The notes beneath the pieces are model-generated. The model made no database searches. It saw only the letters and a program-made list of their open reading frames with translations, and was not told the origin of the DNA. A DNA stretch of 64,000 nucleotides from Actinernus sp. WN-2022 (lineage: Eukaryota > Cnidaria > Anthozoa > Actiniaria > Actinernidae), in NCBI GenBank assembly GCA_030867875.1, contig JAOWCC010001634.1, positions 97,381,321-97,445,320 of the forward strand. The letters run 5' to 3'. Shown one piece after another: positions 33,626 to 45,973 of the stretch; position 1 is the stretch's first letter, and every line of letters begins with the position of its first letter. The position numbers and the translations under genes were made by a program.

Positions 33626-34340
33626 AAATATTATATGCTACTTTCATCACCTAGGAAAATGTTTATTATTAGCTTACCAGATATTGAACAGGACTACATT
33701 AAATACTTAGGAATTTATATTGATAAACATTTAAACTGGGGACCCCAGATCTGCCATATTAATAACAAAATATCTAAAAACCTGGGAATTATTAGAATAA
33801 ACTTATAGACATTATCTTGAGTTTCAAATGCTGTTACAACTTTATTACACATTGATATACCCTTATCTATAATATGGAATCATGAGCTGGGGAAATACTT
33901 ATAAAACTCAATTGACAAATGCATTCGTAGCATATTCTTTTTCCATAGCATATCGCAGAGAGAGTGCTATCTCTACTTTGAATCTTCTAGAAATTTAACA
34001 CGACAATATATTTAAGCTCCGAATCTCAACATTTGGGGCTCGACATTTGAAATTTAACTCGCATTTGAAACCCCCATAGAATCCCATGACTTGGATATGA
34101 AACATTACTTCAAACACTTACCTAATTAAGTCACAATACCAGGTATGCTAATAATAAGAATTTCTATATGACCGCAAGCCAAAACTAACTATGGCATGAC
34201 TACTTTCAAGTTTTCTTTATCCAAAATCTGGCAATCGATCCCCACAGAAATTAAGTGTCTAAGCTACTCTCAGTTTAAGAAACATTATAAATCTTCTCTA
34301 TTTTATTTTCCACTCTATGTACTACATGGATAATTACAAT
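33602..34340 (+). pseudogene. LINE RT C-terminal remnant, decayed
   Basis: The frame from 33602 includes DYIKYLGIYIDKHLNWGPQI and KISKNLGII, the typical post-YADD part of a non-LTR RT. Later frames keep MTTFKFSLSKIWQSIPTEIK, the family's tail. Many stops and shifts; dead. Confidence 0.75.
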
Positions 34341-34419
34341 TTCAAAGAGTATGATAGACATTTAAGAGGAGGATACATAAAAGATGAGAAAATAATGGGA
34401 GAGAAATAGGAACTGGAAC

Positions 34420-35740
34420 GCTGGATGCGGATTAGTCTCTTTCGCGGGCGCGTAAGATTTTCCATTGTTCTTACAACCATATTTGGACATGTACACGTGA
34501 ACACCTTAGCCCGTATACATTGCTTTTCATTGTTTTATAACCTTATTTTGACGTGTCCATGGGAACACTTAGTCGTGTTGGTTGATCGGAACATGAGCTT
34601 TGAATAAATAGAAATTATATACATGTACATATATGTAATTTATATATATACGGCTACTGTTCCCGCTGTCGTCCATGTCATCGGGTATCTGAGCTGAGCT
34701 TTCCACAAAAGCAAAATGCCGGACAATTTTGAGTCATTTTTTGTCCACGCGATTTCTTTCGCGTTTTCGTCACAGTGATAATATTAATTTATTAGAATAT
34801 ATGGAAGTGCCGGCTACGTTTATGTTGTCAGAGCTGTGATCCTTCACTGTGAACAACAAAGCATTGGCGAAGACCTGATCGAGCTTTTGCTTCGGGTTCA
34901 TGATGAAATCAATGCATCGAATGGACGGTTTCAATAACTCTGTTACATGCGTAGGGACTATGGTATGGACCTTATACACACGGCGGCCATGTTTAATCCC
35001 AGGAGTATAAAAACCTTTGTTTTGCTCAGTACGAGGCTACACGTGGGAAATCTATTGTTTCAAGCCAACATGGCCGCCGTGTGATAAAAGCCCATTGCTC
35101 GTATTGTGGCGGCACGCTTGTGTTTCCACGGTTGAACTGCAGTTTATTCATTTCTTGGCGGGGTGTTCTGTCATTTTGGCCAGGCGGAGGAGTCTCTATA
35201 AAAGTGTGTTGCCCGCTACGAGCAGCTTGCTGGAAACCTGGGTATTGAATTACTTGTTCCACAAGTGTTTGTAAACTTTGTCTCGTTTGTCTTGGATGGT
35301 TCGAGGGATCTACCATATTGGATTCATCAAGGGTGAACCTTGTTGCGTGTTGGCATGTGTTTATTTATTACTCCGCTGACACGAAATACAGCGGGTACAG
35401 TAGTCATGTATATATATTTTTCCTGTAGCCGTATTCATAATTTTGTATAACCGTATATATTTTTGCATAACCATTTATATTTTTCCATAGCAGTGTATAT
35501 ATTTCGCCATAGCCATATATATTTTTCATATTTTTTTTGGTAAAATATTGTCATATGTGGCCTGCCATACTCGAGAAGCTACTTTTTGTAACAAACCTAG
35601 CTGAAGCGTAGCAGGAATTCTTTGAGGATTATTCTTAAAACCGAAATCAGACAGGAAGACGAGGAGAAACAGAAAAACTAATTTTCTCTACGTAATCTTA
35701 CGAAAATAGCACAAAAAATGAAAGTTGGGATCGTTCCGCT
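34420..35740. other. intergenic: low-complexity and small inverted repeats
   Basis: It holds two diverged copies of a stretch with CCATTGTTCTTACAACC or CATTGTTTTATAACC (34455-34580). It also has an inverted pair ACACGGCGGCCATGTT / AACATGGCCGCCGTGTG (34977 and 35068) and about five degenerate 25-30-bp units of CCATATATATTTTTC type (35405-35545). No gene seen. Confidence 0.5.
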
Positions 35741-35748
35741 ACAGCACT

Positions 35749-36460
35749 TTAAAGTGCCAATAACCCCCAAAAAAATATTTTTGACGTCTATTCTGTATAG
35801 CGCCCTGACAAAGAATTCGAAAAAATAAAAGTGAAAAAACTAAACTTCGACGATTTTACTGGTGTCAAAGTTAGCGAAAACACCCGTTTTGGGCTTCCTG
35901 TTTCCAGTTGGAAGTCAGCGCGAGTTTTGGTGAGGGCCTGGAATGATGACGTCAATCGGGCGCATTTTACTACAACTACCAGAATCCTTTGCACGGTTTC
36001 TTTTGTTCCTTTAATTTAGACTATTGTCTTGGTATTCTCAAAGGAGTTGGAAAATCTGAATAAGAAAAAGAATTCAAAAAGGAAAAACGTCCTATTATAG
36101 TCTAATCAATAGGAAATAAACTCCATCACAAGAAAGAGCACAACGAAATTAGTAAATTTGCCAAGTTTGGTGATATTTCATTGGATATTTATCATGTGGT
36201 GAGCTTGCAAGAGTCGCAGAAATAAGAGACGTTTGTATGGGATTGAACGAACGCCTGACTACATACACGTCACAGGCCACTGGTCTCCAGGCTCCCAAAG
36301 GGAATTGAAAACTGACGGCCACATGTTCTGGTTCTCAACTTTGAAACGCCGTAAAAAAAATACTGTTGAGTTTTAGCCTCCTATTTTTGCCTTAAGTTCT
36401 AAATAATGGTTTAAAGTTTCAATTCAAAAAAAATAATTTTTGGGGTTATAGGCACTTTAA
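35749..36460. mobile_element. TTAA-flanked TIR element, ends AGTGCCAATAACCCC
   Basis: TTAA at 35749-35752 and 36457-36460 flank AGTGCCAATAACCCCCAAAA and its near-inverse TTTTTGGGGTTATAGGCACT. Length 712 bp, no transposase. The AGTGCC start links it to the 602-bp pair at 47704 and 54554. Confidence 0.8.
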
Positions 36461-36827
36461 GCTAGAGGATGTCGTTTTACCTTTGTACGCAGAGAAGCCA
36501 TTTGGGAGTATCAGCTGCAACGTAGAAGTACTAGAAACACAGAAAAACAAGGAGCTGATTCGTTAAAATACTACAACGCAGTATTTTCTACAAGTCGACA
36601 AGGTGAGCTGATTACACTGTCAACATTATAACGTGTTTCCTAAACTGAACTTTAGACGAGTTTGTAATAAAGTTAAAGAAAAATCCTGAATAGGTGGGAA
36701 AAGGAGACTGAGCGCAGAGATCTCAGACTGATGACGTGCTTCCGGTAAATTTTGATTGACAGCTGTTAAGTAAATGTATCAGGCCCTCCTTTTCCTTGCT
36801 CTGTTTTTCTCTAAGCTAAAGAATGAT

Positions 36828-36985
36828 GCGAAATAGAATTGCGGCTTTTTAACATATATTTTCGTTGACTTTTGCTCCCCGTATGTTTTAGAATTTGTTC
36901 AGTTCTTCGGAGACTTAAATATACTAATTTTTGGCGCTAACAAAACCTGAATATGCCATTGTTAAAAAGCCGCAATTCTATTTCG
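36828..36985. repeat. 158-bp MITE with 27-bp perfect arms
   Basis: GCGAAATAGAATTGCGGC and its inverse GCCGCAATTCTATTTCGC lie at the two ends and continue into TTTTTAACA / TGTTAAAAA. Confidence 0.8.
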
Positions 36986-37334
36986 CTATAATAACTGGCT
37001 ATCATAACAATCTACTTCAATAGTTTACTAACATGTATGTCTTAACATATTCGCAGATATACATATATATAATTGCTTATATTTTCAAATATTTATATTA
37101 CTTTTCTGATACTTATTTAACTTTACTTACTATAGTTATTTATTATTGTTTACTTATCTATTTATTGTCGAGCGTGTTCAACATGAGCCAATGGCGCGGC
37201 AGACTGGGAAACCATTCTCTACGGAATCGACGATAACTAAATTATTGTATTCTTTTGTATTGTAATTATCTACAAGCGGACATTTAACGTGTCAAATTGT
37301 TGTTTTATAGCCGATAGTCTTCTAATATATTTGT

Positions 37335-37540
37335 CTTTATAACCCATCAAATTGTTTTCTCTCTCGCGTAATTGGTGGAGTGCGTCACGTGCCCCGATAT
37401 TTTCTCTCCGCGAGCGGAATATATCAGCGAATACACCCCCTGTGAACGTATAAGCGCGCGTCAAAGAAATTATTTGAAGGATGATAACAACAATCGAAAT
37501 ATGCTCATATTTCGACGCCACAAATAGGTAATTGTAGTTA
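37335..37540. mobile_element. CACGTGAC-family repeat, deleted copy B
   Basis: It shares CCATCAAAT, GCGTCACGTG, ATATCAGCGAATACACCCCC, GATGATAACAACAA and CGCCACAAATAGG with the copies at 15230 and 42712. It lacks about 100 bases in the middle. Confidence 0.75.
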
Positions 37541-37579
37541 TATTCTTCACACTAACATCGTCTTCTTGCTTTAGTGAAT

Positions 37580-37956
37580 CCGAAAACATCTAAGCATCAT
37601 CATAGAGATTGGTGACATGAAATGCGAGATGTGCATATTGGAGATTGGGGAAGGCCTGTTATTCATTAGGGAAATACCACGAAGCATTTAGAACTACAAA
37701 AGGTATATAATTAGCGCTATGGAAATAGGTGACAGGCAAGGCGCAAGGGATGTGTATATGGGAGTTTGGGAAATACCAGTCAGTCATTAGGCAAATACCA
37801 GGAGGCCATAAAGTATCATGAAAAGTATTTAAGCATCGCCATGGAAATAGGTGACAGGAAAGGCGAGGGATCTGCATATGGGAACTTAGGGATTGTCTAT
37901 CAGTCATTAGGCAAATACCATGAGGCCATAAAGTATCATGAAAGGCATCTAAACAT
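37580..37956 (+). pseudogene. TPR-repeat protein fragment, frameshifted and cut
   Basis: Translation in two frames gives three consecutive 40-residue TPR units. The best is GEGSAYGNLGIVYQSLGKYH, with EAIKYHEKYLSIAMEIGD between units, as in LGN/TPR28-type proteins that are numerous in anthozoans. A frameshift lies near 37765 and a stop near 37690. The frame ends where the palindromic element begins at 37957. No introns or start seen. Confidence 0.75.
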
Positions 37957-38711
37957 CTGTTGGGTTACCTGTGGTATGTTTCATAAGCGATCTAGGAAGA
38001 GTTTATATAATTGCTCCTTGTGAATTCTCTTTTCCGATTCTGCAACTTGATCGGTCCACAAATCAGCGGTAGACATCGCAGGCGATGCTATTGGAGATTA
38101 CCCCACCCCACTAAGGAGAATTGTTATGCACCTCCGTTCTGCTTGAAGTACATGACAACTCTTCTTAGTGGGGAGGGGTATTTTCAACACGTTTCAGTTG
38201 CGAGGCTCGCGCTTCTTGAAAGCGTCGCCTGCGATGTCTACCGCTGATTTGTGGACCGATCAAGTTGCAGATCGCATACCGATGGCTATATTTTCAATTC
38301 GGAATTTATTTTCCAGGCCGTTTTCACGTCGTTTGGCCTGAAACGTGGATGAGAAGTGTTTACACATCTCTGGATTTGTGTGCCGAAAGCAGAGGCGAAA
38401 TCGATTTGAATTTCTTGTTGAATTTCGGCGGCGAGTGAGGTCACATCGATGAAAAGCGCCTCAAAGCTGCATACCTTGTGTATATATTTGTGTCTATGAG
38501 GTAGACACGCGGCCAACCGTCAAAACTTCGAGGCCTAATAAACTGCTTTAGAAGTCCCAAAATCGCCTCAAAACCACTCACACAACTTCATTAAGTATTA
38601 ATCTCTTTTTGAAGATTTATTTCGTAGGAATCGGAAAAGAGAATTCACAAGGAGCAATTATATAAACTCTTCCGAGATCGCTCATGAAACATACCACAGG
38701 TAACCCAACAG
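37957..38711. mobile_element. 755-bp nested palindromic element inside the TPR pseudogene
   Basis: Outer arms (about 84 bp, starting CTGTTGGGTTACCTGTGG) are inverted at 38628-38711. A second pair, GATCGGTCCACAAATCAGCG and its inverse, spans 38037-38275. A third, CCCCACTAAGGAGAATTGT / ACAACTCTTCTTAGTGGGG, spans about 38100-38177. The TTGGGTTACCTGTGG end resembles the CACAGG family. Confidence 0.8.
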
Positions 38712-40265
38712 ACTAATAAGCGGGAAACATATGTCGAGTACGGGCTGCCTGTGGTAAAATACTGTTTAATGCCGGCGTTCTAATCGCCTGTAAAATATGT
38801 AATATCGCAATTCCAATTTCTTCCCGAAGCCTCTGAACTTTGGATACAATTAAGTGGTAAAGACGCCATGTAGAGATATAGTTTGTTGTCATAGATGGAA
38901 AGAAAACGAGGCAATAAACTCCGCTACACCATCACCATCGGCCATTTTCTCGTTTGCATGAGTTCTTAGTGCATTGTGGGATTACACACAGGGAGTCCGA
39001 GAGCTTGAAGGGTATAAGTTCGATCGTACGATGGTCGATACCGTCTCCTCGTTCCTGTCGTCGCCATGTTGTTTTATGGTGCTTAACCGCTAACATTATA
39101 CCGCGGGCGCGGCAATATCTGAACCCGAGGAAACCGCTGGCTCATGTCCCAGCTTTCTGGCAATGGGGTAGCTACGCCCCTGATGTATTCATTTATCAAC
39201 CCCACATTTCCCTGCTTGAAAATCAAATCCCTCCCCGGACTGTTAATTAGTCTATTGTTGAACCCGTTACCCCTAGGAAGATCAAAGAAAACCTTGTCAA
39301 GGGTGATATAAACAGTGATAAACACACAGTCACACTTACTCGCAAATAGACTTTCTCAAAGTCCTTAGCCCCCCTCACGAAGGACTTTTGCCACTTGCAG
39401 CGCGCCAAATTTACTGGTTGATTTTCAACCGGAAGCGTGGCTTATGACGTACTAAGATTTGCCCAATCACAAAGCGTCAATTCTTCAGGCATTGTATGTT
39501 GACGTGTCAAGTCAGTCGACCGTGGATGTGGTATTTACAATTTGATTGTACTCAGAAAGAGTTTGTCAAAGGCGCGAAATGTAAGCCCCCCCCCCCCCCC
39601 TGAAACGTGTTTTCGCGCCAATACATAATCCTTCAATTCAATTTCCTGCAAGTGAAACAAGTCGAACTTGCCTCTCGCTTCGATTCTCGCGCTCGATTTT
39701 TGACCCAGTAATCGCTTACCCAGTGACTCAGCGAGTTCCACTTGGAGCAAGTCTAACTCGCAAATTGAATACATATTGTTGTTTGATGAGTGTGTTGGTG
39801 TTCCTCTTTCTAGGCGGTCATTTCCCATAAGTTGCGGGTGCATCCTTTGAAACCTAGTGATATAAATCTCTTGCTCATTTACTCATGTACTACCCCCCAA
39901 AAAATACTCCCCAAAACGTGAACAAATGAGGGATGGCTTTATACCCTAGGTTTCCAAGGATTCAACTGGTGTCCCGTTATCAATAAGCTTGTAAAAGAGG
40001 GTTTAAAAGCAAGTCGAATAAGCTTGAAATACTTATCCTTCCCTTCTTTCTTACGGTCTACTGGACTGGATCTCTTCCATATTGGAATTAGTATAGAAAA
40101 TAAGCTGGAAATTTGTGTCCAATTCCTTGCGTATACTATGGAATTGGATAAAACTACGGAAAATATTCTGAAAATTGTCTAGGAATAAGATTTCCATCTA
40201 CTGTAGTAGAGTTCCGGGGGGAGGGGGGGGGGGTATAAATTAAAGGTTATAAACAAGCTATATAT
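38712..40265. other. intergenic, no gene recognised
   Basis: A partial CGGGCTGCCTGTGG phrase (38743) recalls the end of the element at 24942. A poly-C run at 39586-39600 and a G-rich run near 40216 are the only other marks. ORFs up to about 100 codons here overlap on both strands and show no motif. Confidence 0.45.
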
Positions 40266-41010
40266 AGATAGCAGAGACGGTAATAATAAAACTGATTGGT
40301 ATCAGAAAATGAAAACTGCCATATGTGTACGGTTGGTCTCGGAGACATCTGGAATGATCCTCCGGTCAACCCAGCAATTCAAAAGCCTTATGAAAAATTA
40401 TTCAAACAAAGATTAAAAGATATCGAATACCAATGCTGGCTAAGCCAAATCAACGACGATGATAGAAAAGAAGGACAACGCAATAAACTTCGTACTTATC
40501 GTACTTTTAAAATTAACTATTCGCTTGAGCCATACCTTTGTAATGTTCATAACATTGATCATCGAGTAGCTCTAACTCGTCTAAGAATAAGTAACCACGT
40601 CCTCGAAATTGAAAAAGGTCGACATTCTAGGCCCTACCTAAAACCAGAAGAACGAATTTGCCAAAAATGTGACAAACAAGACGGTAGAAGACGAATTACA
40701 TTTTGTATTGAGATGCCCCCTTTACAATGACTTAAGGGAAAACACAATCAATGTTGTGAATATAAAATTAAATTTACAGAAACCGAAATATCAAGACGAA
40801 AATGTAGTTTTTAATTTACTAATAGATCCGCCTTTATTATTACAAAAAGAAGTTTGTAAATATATACATGACTGCTTCAAAAAACGCAAAAATAATAGTT
40901 AAAATAACTACATTTAACACATATACTCCTATACCTGTACCTTACGTTTGTTAGCTTTCTCAGCAGGTCTGAGACCTATGTACAATTTTGTATATGGTGC
41001 CAATAAACAC

Positions 41011-41041
<31 letters not shown>
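40266..41041 (+). pseudogene. LINE 3' end with (ATCT)n tail
   Basis: Frames 40296 and 40669 join across a frameshift near 40690. They give the C-terminal domain usual in cnidarian non-LTR elements: NKLRTYRTFKINYSLEPYL, RLRISNHVLEIEKGRHSRPY, a CxxC (ICQKCDK), then VEDELHFVLRCPLYNDLR. After the stop comes AATAAA (41002-41007) and an (ATCT)n run at 41011-41041, the expected 3' tail. It is 5'-truncated. Confidence 0.85.
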
Positions 41042-41589
41042 AAGCTAAGTCATAGTTCATGCAGAACTCGTTCAGAACTCTGAATTAGAACGGCACATAT
41101 TAAATCGGGTCTATTCGTCTGCAGTTCGTATTCCAATGATAAGTGGTAAATTAGCCGTGGAACGGTTACCGCAGCTAGCAAGAGCAAACACAAGGCGCTC
41201 GCCTCGTCTAGATTTGCCCTCAAACTTTATAAATCTTAAAAAATATATATTTCAATTTAAAGCAGAGAGCTACTTAATATACACTCCAAAAGAGTCATCG
41301 GACAGTATAGGCTTACCCAACTATACAAAAATACCCAAATCTTTAGAACGAGCAGTACATGCATCATCATCATTATCATCATTTTATTATTTAACTCATG
41401 TGTACAAAATAGCAAGATTATACTAATACAAATATTAATGATAATAACATTTACTTACAGTTTTGAACAAGTTAGTTTACAAATATAAGTACACAATTGA
41501 GTAAGGGCCGCCCTAAATAGCAGAGCTAATCGAGAGGATGTACAAAAACAATAGAGCTACAGTAAAGTAAAAAGCAAAGTAAAGCAACC

Positions 41590-41725
41590 ATTTGCAGTTG
41601 TTTCACAAAGGCAGCAGCTTCTACTCAGTCATTTTACGACCCTGAGTATCGGTCCGGCCGGGGTTTGAACCCGCGACCTCCCGCTCAACAGACCGGAGCT
41701 TAACCTCTGAGCTAACCGGGAGGCC
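41590..41725 (-). repeat. tRNA-derived SINE
   Basis: On the minus strand the head reads GGCCTCCCGGTTAGCTCAGA (A box) and GGGTTCAAACCCC (B box), then CGGACCGATACTCAGGGTCG and a short body. This tRNA head is well formed but the unit continues into SINE sequence. A partial copy is at 23450-23545. Confidence 0.75.
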
Positions 41726-42205
41726 GTCTGTGGGGTAATGGGTCCAATTAGTGATAATGGGTCCAATCACAACACAGGTCTGTATTACTCCTCCAAAATG
41801 CTTTAGTATGCCACAGGGAGCCCACGTCCACATCTAAGAGAGCTTTGTTATCTGGAAAGCAGGGGAACGCTCATGTTGCTTACAAGGGCTCGATCACCTC
41901 TGACCGTTGATTATTGGTTTACAATTCGATAATTCATAACAACTTAACCGGCGTATTGCCACCGGAGATCGTAGAGTATGGAGAACAGAGACAAGGGAAG
42001 AAACGCGATGTCTTTCATAGTCATCTGTTTCTGGAGTAACGGGGGACGGACTTAGAAATGACATACGACTTTACCGTTACGAAAATCTTTATGCGGTCGA
42101 GGAAATTGTAAATATATCTACAAAATGGGAGTATGTATAGCCTCGATAAGTGCAAGATTTAGTTTCTCTACGGTAAGAGTTAAAGAAAACACAACTTTAA
42201 TTGCT

Positions 42206-42679
42206 TTAAGTAATGGTTCAGATAAGAACTGTAGTAGAATCCATTGTTCTGCGGCAATTAATGAGCCTCTCCCAAATACGATTTTGCTTGAATATGCTTT
42301 AAGTGCTTTAGGAGATGTCTACAGTCCAAACTACATCTCGAAAATAAAGTATTTTTATGCTATTGGCTCTTTTTTCTGTGAAAACGCAGAGAAGCCACAA
42401 TGCAGCCAATCGGATATAGGGAAAATGAAGGATATTTCAATCGCAAATTTGAGAACTTTCCCCACACACAATATTCTTCGAAATTAAATCAGAGTTAGTT
42501 TGATCAAAAATAAATTCAAACCACAAAAAAAATAGGAATAAAAATGCATTATTTCGATGGGTTTCTATTGAATTTACAAGTATCAACCAATGAAATTACG
42601 AGAAAGAATAATAGAAAATTAACACCTTTTAACATTCCTTGCCGTAGATACTACAGTTCTTATCTGAACCATTACTTAA
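42206..42679. mobile_element. TTAA-flanked MITE, ends GTAATGGTTCAGATAAG
   Basis: TTAA at 42206-42209 and 42676-42679 flank inverted ends GTAATGGTTCAGATAAGAAC. It is an inverted relative of 22287-22745 and of the partial copy at 1-137. The 120-codon ORF that crosses it is repeat-derived. Confidence 0.88.
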
Positions 42680-42711
42680 ATCATATCGCTTCGCGGCTCG
42701 GTACTATCCAC

Positions 42712-43770
42712 CATTATTACCCATCAAATATTTTCTCTCGCGCGTGATTGGTTGAATGCGTCACGTGACCCAATATTTCCTGTCCGCAAGCAGGAAATAT
42801 CAGCGAATACACCCCCTGAGCGTATAAGCGCGAATCAAAGAAAATAATTGAACGATGATAACAACAATAACCTACATTGTGGCGTCGAAATATGCCTTGA
42901 TATTTGTCCTTGGGCATTATCTGATCTTCGAAGCTCACAGTTTCCCTCGAGCTTCGCTCTCGGGAACTGTTCTCTTCTCGGATCATATAATGTCAAGGGC
43001 ACACAACGAGTACTTTTTGAAATTCGTTTTAAACCAGTTGTATGCAGCTCATCCAGCCATTTTAAGACGCCTACTATGTCTTTTGACGTATTCTAGAAAG
43101 CTATTAATTAGCTGTTCGGATTAGTCTAGGTGGAAATCGCGTCAACCGAAAATACAATGGCAAAATATTCCCGGCCTACGAATTTGTTAGTAGTCTAGAA
43201 CATAAACCAGAATTTTCTAGCTCAAGTAATTTCATGTTGCAAAGTTTTGTGGAGGTACGAATTTTTTAGGGGTTCTTTTTTCCTTTAGGCAATTCTTTTA
43301 GGTGACCTCCATTTGCTAAAGGTTTATTCTTCCGGATTTTAGATGTCAGAATTTCTTAGAGAATGAAAATGTGTTCTCGAAAACTTTAGGTGGCCGCTTC
43401 ACTAAATGATTTGTGATAATATTTTTATTTTTTTCATTCCAACCAATGTTTTTTTCCCGGATCGTTCTGACTCTATTGATCAGACGAAAACGTAAGAATA
43501 TTTTAGGGGAAAGCTCTTACTCTATTGATCAGACAAATACGCACGAATATTTTAGGGAAAACCTTTTAGTCTCCCTTTTCTTCTTTAATTTTCTAGGGAT
43601 TGAAAACAAATTTTCTAGCCAGTATTTCAATTTTTTTCAAATCCGAAAGTTTTAGGCTAACTTACTCTCCCGAACAGCTTTTTAACCGAAAACTTTGTTG
43701 GGTGCCCTTGTACTGATGTCCGCGGATGAAATATCAGGGTATGCTTCAACGCCACAAATAGGTTATTGTA
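42712..43770. mobile_element. CACGTGAC-family repeat, copy C, split by a nested TIR element
   Basis: CCATCAAATATTTTCTCTCG to TCGGATCATATAATGTC, and then CCGCGGATGAAATATCAGGG to CACAAATAGGTTATTG, match copy A at 15230-15553. The interruption is a nested element (42995-43715). Confidence 0.75.
42995..43715. mobile_element. nested TIR element, ends CAAGGGCACACAAC
   Basis: AAGGGCACACAACGAG at the left and GTTGGGTGCCCTTG at the right are inverted. ATGTC occurs on both sides (42990-42994, 43716-43720), and the empty site in copy A confirms the insertion. The exact target length is uncertain (5 to about 9). Confidence 0.65.
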
Positions 43771-44044
43771 TTTCCGATTCACCTCCATTTCGGTAATTAA
43801 TTGTTCAATATCAAGAGACCATAAGTACTAAGTACTGATAAGAGAGGGAATCTCGTAGTGTGTGGCGTGCGATGATGATGTCGAATAAAATATATTTTTA
43901 GTTTCCTCCCTCCGTAAAAATCATTCGGTACTCAATTGCACGGCTCAAATTATATAATCATTCAGCCAGAAAATCTCTACTGTGGTTACACTAAAGTTGC
44001 TCCCAACTGGTGAAATAATTAATAACAGTCTTCCAGTTTTCATA

Positions 44045-44410
44045 CTTGACGCCATCCCCCCGGGGGGGTGGGGGTACTTACATGAAAAATGGGTATGTAT
44101 GTGAGGCCAAGAGGCTCAAACCCTGACCCTGTTTGATCCAAAATCCGAGCTCCAAAACCCTGATTGCCCCCTTTTGGAAAAAAAAACACCCCGATGCCTA
44201 AAAAATACTGAATCCCCGACCCTGACTGCACTGACCCACATTAAACTCAAATCCTGACCCTGATCTGCCCAAATCAGGTCAAAACCCTGACCCTACCTGC
44301 CCAAACTGAGCTCAAAATCCTGACCCACTCCGCGGCACATACATAATACGTCACAAACAGGAGTACCCCCCCCCCCCCCCCCCCCCCCCCCTCCCCCCCG
44401 CGGGCGCCAT
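44045..44410. repeat. G/C-bounded repeat with ACCCTGACCCTG phrases
   Basis: It starts CCCCCCGGGGGGGTGGGGGT and ends at a long C run (44366-44391) plus GCGGGCGCCAT. The interior is degenerate tandem AAACCCTGACCCTG and TGCCCAAA phrases. It resembles the other CCCCGGGGG-bounded repeats at 3752 and 50371. Confidence 0.55.
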
Positions 44411-45687
44411 CCTCGGAGACCCAGGGGCAATTTTCTGCCCGTCGTTCACTATAACTTAGCTCCTGGCCATGGTCTCCGAGGAGGTCTTATATTTTTATTA
44501 TAACCTCTTCTTGCCGTTCGCCTGTACCAAGAGACCATAATAACTAGCAGAGGAGGTTCAATACTTTCGATGACTCTACCTGACTCACAAAGTCTGGTAA
44601 TGTCTTCTTGCTCCAAGAATTTGGACGTTCAGATATTCTTTACTTTCACGTCACCTACTTATGTAATTTTGTAAATTAAAGTATAAGGTATAAGGAGGGT
44701 CTGAATGGGGTTAACTGGCTACTGACAAACGGCCTTTTTACTGACAACTGACAACCGAAAAATAACGTACAAATTTGGTTTTTGTGGGTCAAACATTGTA
44801 AATTTCCTCTAGTAATGATTAACTAGGGCTAACTGACAAATGGCCAAATTTTTAACTGACTTGGTACATTTGAAGTTATTCCATTTTCATCCGTACTCGG
44901 ACAACGTCTATATTTTTTTGAAAACCCCACCGATGAGAAACGAAAAAAAAAGTAGGGATGGCCTTAGCGATTTAACCCTGAGGTTGAGCTTATCCTTGCT
45001 TCGAACAATCGAGCCCGAGGTGAGTCGAGAGTCTAGATTCAGTATCAGGTAGACTTGATAAAATTAAATTAACTACAATCTCGGTCAATTTAGTTGAAAC
45101 ATTTAGAACACCCTTGTTACATAATGGTCCATTTCAGTTTGCCTACGCTCTCATCACTGAAATGGGGGCAGGGGGGGACTTATTTCCTTCCCAATTTGAC
45201 CGAGATTCAGTAACTCAGGGAGGGTGGATTACTTGGTCCACGAGCCTGAGACTGATAGTCGAAACGGGCCCTCAATGTACCTTGGTTGTTTACCATAGAC
45301 ACCCAAATTCCGGTAATTGTGGTACGTTGGAATGTAAATTTAAACTTTATTTTGGACCATTGCATGGAAAATTACCGAAATCAACGGATCGTAGTCCGAA
45401 ACGACCGCGACCGGGAACTTGTGCCGTTCCCGGTACGACCACAGGTAACCCAAGCTCTGTACATGGCAATAGCAGTACTAGCATTTGTATGGGATCTTCT
45501 AAAGTTATCTGTACTTGTAATTTCTTTTCTTTTTTACATATATAGTCATCTTTTAAAAATGTCATTTGTAACTTTAAGAAATATGCATTTTTAAAAGGTA
45601 AAGTCTAAACGTCAAAAGTCTGGCACCCCAAAAGAAAACTGCGAACACAATAAGAATCTGATTGGGGTGTTGCTTATTGTGTGCATA

Positions 45688-45718
45688 CCAGAAGTCCATG
45701 GGTTATGGACTTCTGGTG
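45688..45718. repeat. short perfect hairpin
   Basis: ACCAGAAGTCCAT and ATGGACTTCTGGT face each other across GGGTT. It lies 440 bases upstream of the signal-peptide exon. Function unknown. Confidence 0.7.
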
Positions 45719-45946
45719 CATACACAAGAGTACTAGTTATGTAACCTGGTAATTCATTAATACCAGCGGAAAATAATCACGCATATACAATCACCAGTTT
45801 TGCTCATATTCTGAGTTTGAAATCAGGATTCATTTTTAAGGACGTGGTTTTGATATATTTTACCAGGATCATAACATTCCTCGCGTTACGTATTACCGTA
45901 AAAATGAAATTCTACTTTCGTTAGCTGATTTCCTGCATTGAGCAAC

Positions 45947-45973
45947 ACTTCCGGTCATCGTAAAACCGGAAGT
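45947..45973. promoter_or_regulatory. paired ETS-type sites upstream of the signal-peptide exon
   Basis: ACTTCCGGT at 45947-45955 and its exact inverse ACCGGAAGT at 45965-45973 lie about 155 bases upstream of the ATG at 46130. CCGGAAGT is the ETS/GABP consensus common in animal TATA-less promoters. This makes a plausible core promoter for the discoidin/CUB gene. The palindrome could instead be a chance or transposon-derived hairpin. Confidence 0.35.

Noticed and set aside
42125..42487. 120-codon ORF as a small gene
   Set aside because: It runs across the end of the TTAA MITE whose copies at 22287 and 1-137 are not open in this frame.
44220..44330. Telomere-like ACCCTGACCCTG repeats
   Set aside because: Irregular and not TTAGGG; they belong to a dispersed C-rich repeat in the interior of the window.
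45114..45594. Two overlapping ORFs of 143 and 102 codons
   Set aside because: Both frames are low in recognisable signal, cross a CACAGG-family end at 45436, and lack homology I can name.
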